Assembly: GCA_013146195.2 (NCBI GenBank)
Contig: CM028377.1
Coordinates: 102,763,547 to 102,827,546 of the forward strand
Source: Codonopsis lanceolata
Lineage: Eukaryota > Streptophyta > Magnoliopsida > Asterales > Campanulaceae
DNA: 64,000 nt
Direction: 5' to 3'
The translations under genes were made by a program, and so were the position numbers. This document shows, piece after piece, positions 63,970 to 64,000 of this stretch (positions are counted from its first letter, which is position 1; each line of letters begins with the position of its first letter). The notes under the pieces were generated by a model. The model searched no databases and was not told where the DNA came from. It saw nothing but the letters and a program-made list of their open reading frames with translations.

Positions 63970-64000
63970 TGTAGACACCCCAATTTCGTACCCCCAATAT
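63970..64000 (+). repeat. Third Tat LTR, first 31 bp
   Basis: TGTAGACACCCCAATTTCGT then ACCCCC, identical to the other LTR starts in its first 24 bases. The rest is outside the window. Confidence 0.85.

Larger units (their letters stand above)
56313..64000 (+). mobile_element. Tat-B: internally deleted Tat-like element
   Basis: 5' LTR at 56313 (shared with Tat-A), leader to about 58105, then an abrupt join to pol at the codon for Tyr of the RT YVDD box (58113). Gag, protease and the first half of RT are missing. RNase H, second RNase H and integrase follow to 60662, then two hairpins, an ORF B tail, ORF A exon 1, a hairpin array, and a third LTR from 63970 that runs out of the window. Pol is younger-looking than in Tat-A. 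The element is a deletion derivative unable to encode its own proteins. Confidence 0.85.

Noticed and set aside
1..64000. Host genes, tRNA or rRNA genes
   Set aside because: None was recognisable by eye on either strand; every sizeable frame with motifs belongs to a transposable element.

Overview
This window looks like heterochromatic, repeat-packed nuclear DNA of a flowering plant, most likely a eudicot. Almost everything recognisable is a transposable element: two Ty1/copia groups (a short-LTR element and two Sirevirus-like elements), two Ty3/gypsy groups (Athila-like and Tat-like), a hAT DNA transposon, a LINE fragment, a probable Helitron end and small TIR elements. I found no host protein-coding gene, rRNA gene or tRNA gene. 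A run of exactly 100 N (28394-28493) marks an assembly gap, so contiguity across it is not proven.

Layout. 1-5923: AT-rich DNA with a Helitron-like 3' end (2839-2870), three neighbouring small TIR-like elements each holding a CGCGAT-type minisatellite, and a hAT-like end. 5924-16865 (minus strand): 3' part of a Sirevirus-like element (LTR plus a broken env-like/extra ORF). Its LTR is split by a complete nested copia element (6730-13125) with 5-bp target duplications AGAGT. 16866-21377: remnant of a Tat element on the minus strand (called Tat-D here), with an inverted LTR-start fragment at its left edge. 21378-28393 (minus): second Sirevirus-like element, 3' LTR, extra ORF and pol remnants. 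28494-33807 (plus): Athila-like element with a nearly readable protease, RT, RNase H and integrase and a downstream ORF cut by a 5.5-kb hAT element (33808-39321). About 40100-56312 (plus): Tat-A, whose integrase is interrupted by a LINE and which carries two antisense genes after pol. 56313 to the window end: Tat-B, joined to Tat-A through one shared LTR and internally deleted. A third LTR begins at 63970.

The most interesting content is in the Tat elements. They carry (i) hairpins in the leader after the primer-binding site, (ii) tandem CCC-GAAA-GGG hairpins just after the pol stop, (iii) arrays of 33-40-nt stem-loops before the 3' LTR whose arms differ in sequence yet stay complementary, (iv) a repeated hairpin module with CTACGT...ACGTAG arms, and (v) a long hairpin touching the polypurine/LTR junction. 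On the opposite strand between pol and the 3' LTR sit a spliced gene resembling the plant mobile domain family (ORF A) and a second gene resembling DUF7745-type transposon proteins (ORF B). The first exon of ORF A is exactly 180 nt, followed by GTAAG, in both Tat-A and Tat-B.

All coding regions except long stretches of the Athila pol, the LINE ORF and the Tat-A integrase C-terminus are broken by stops, frameshifts or deletions. Family names rest on motifs read by eye; no database search was run.
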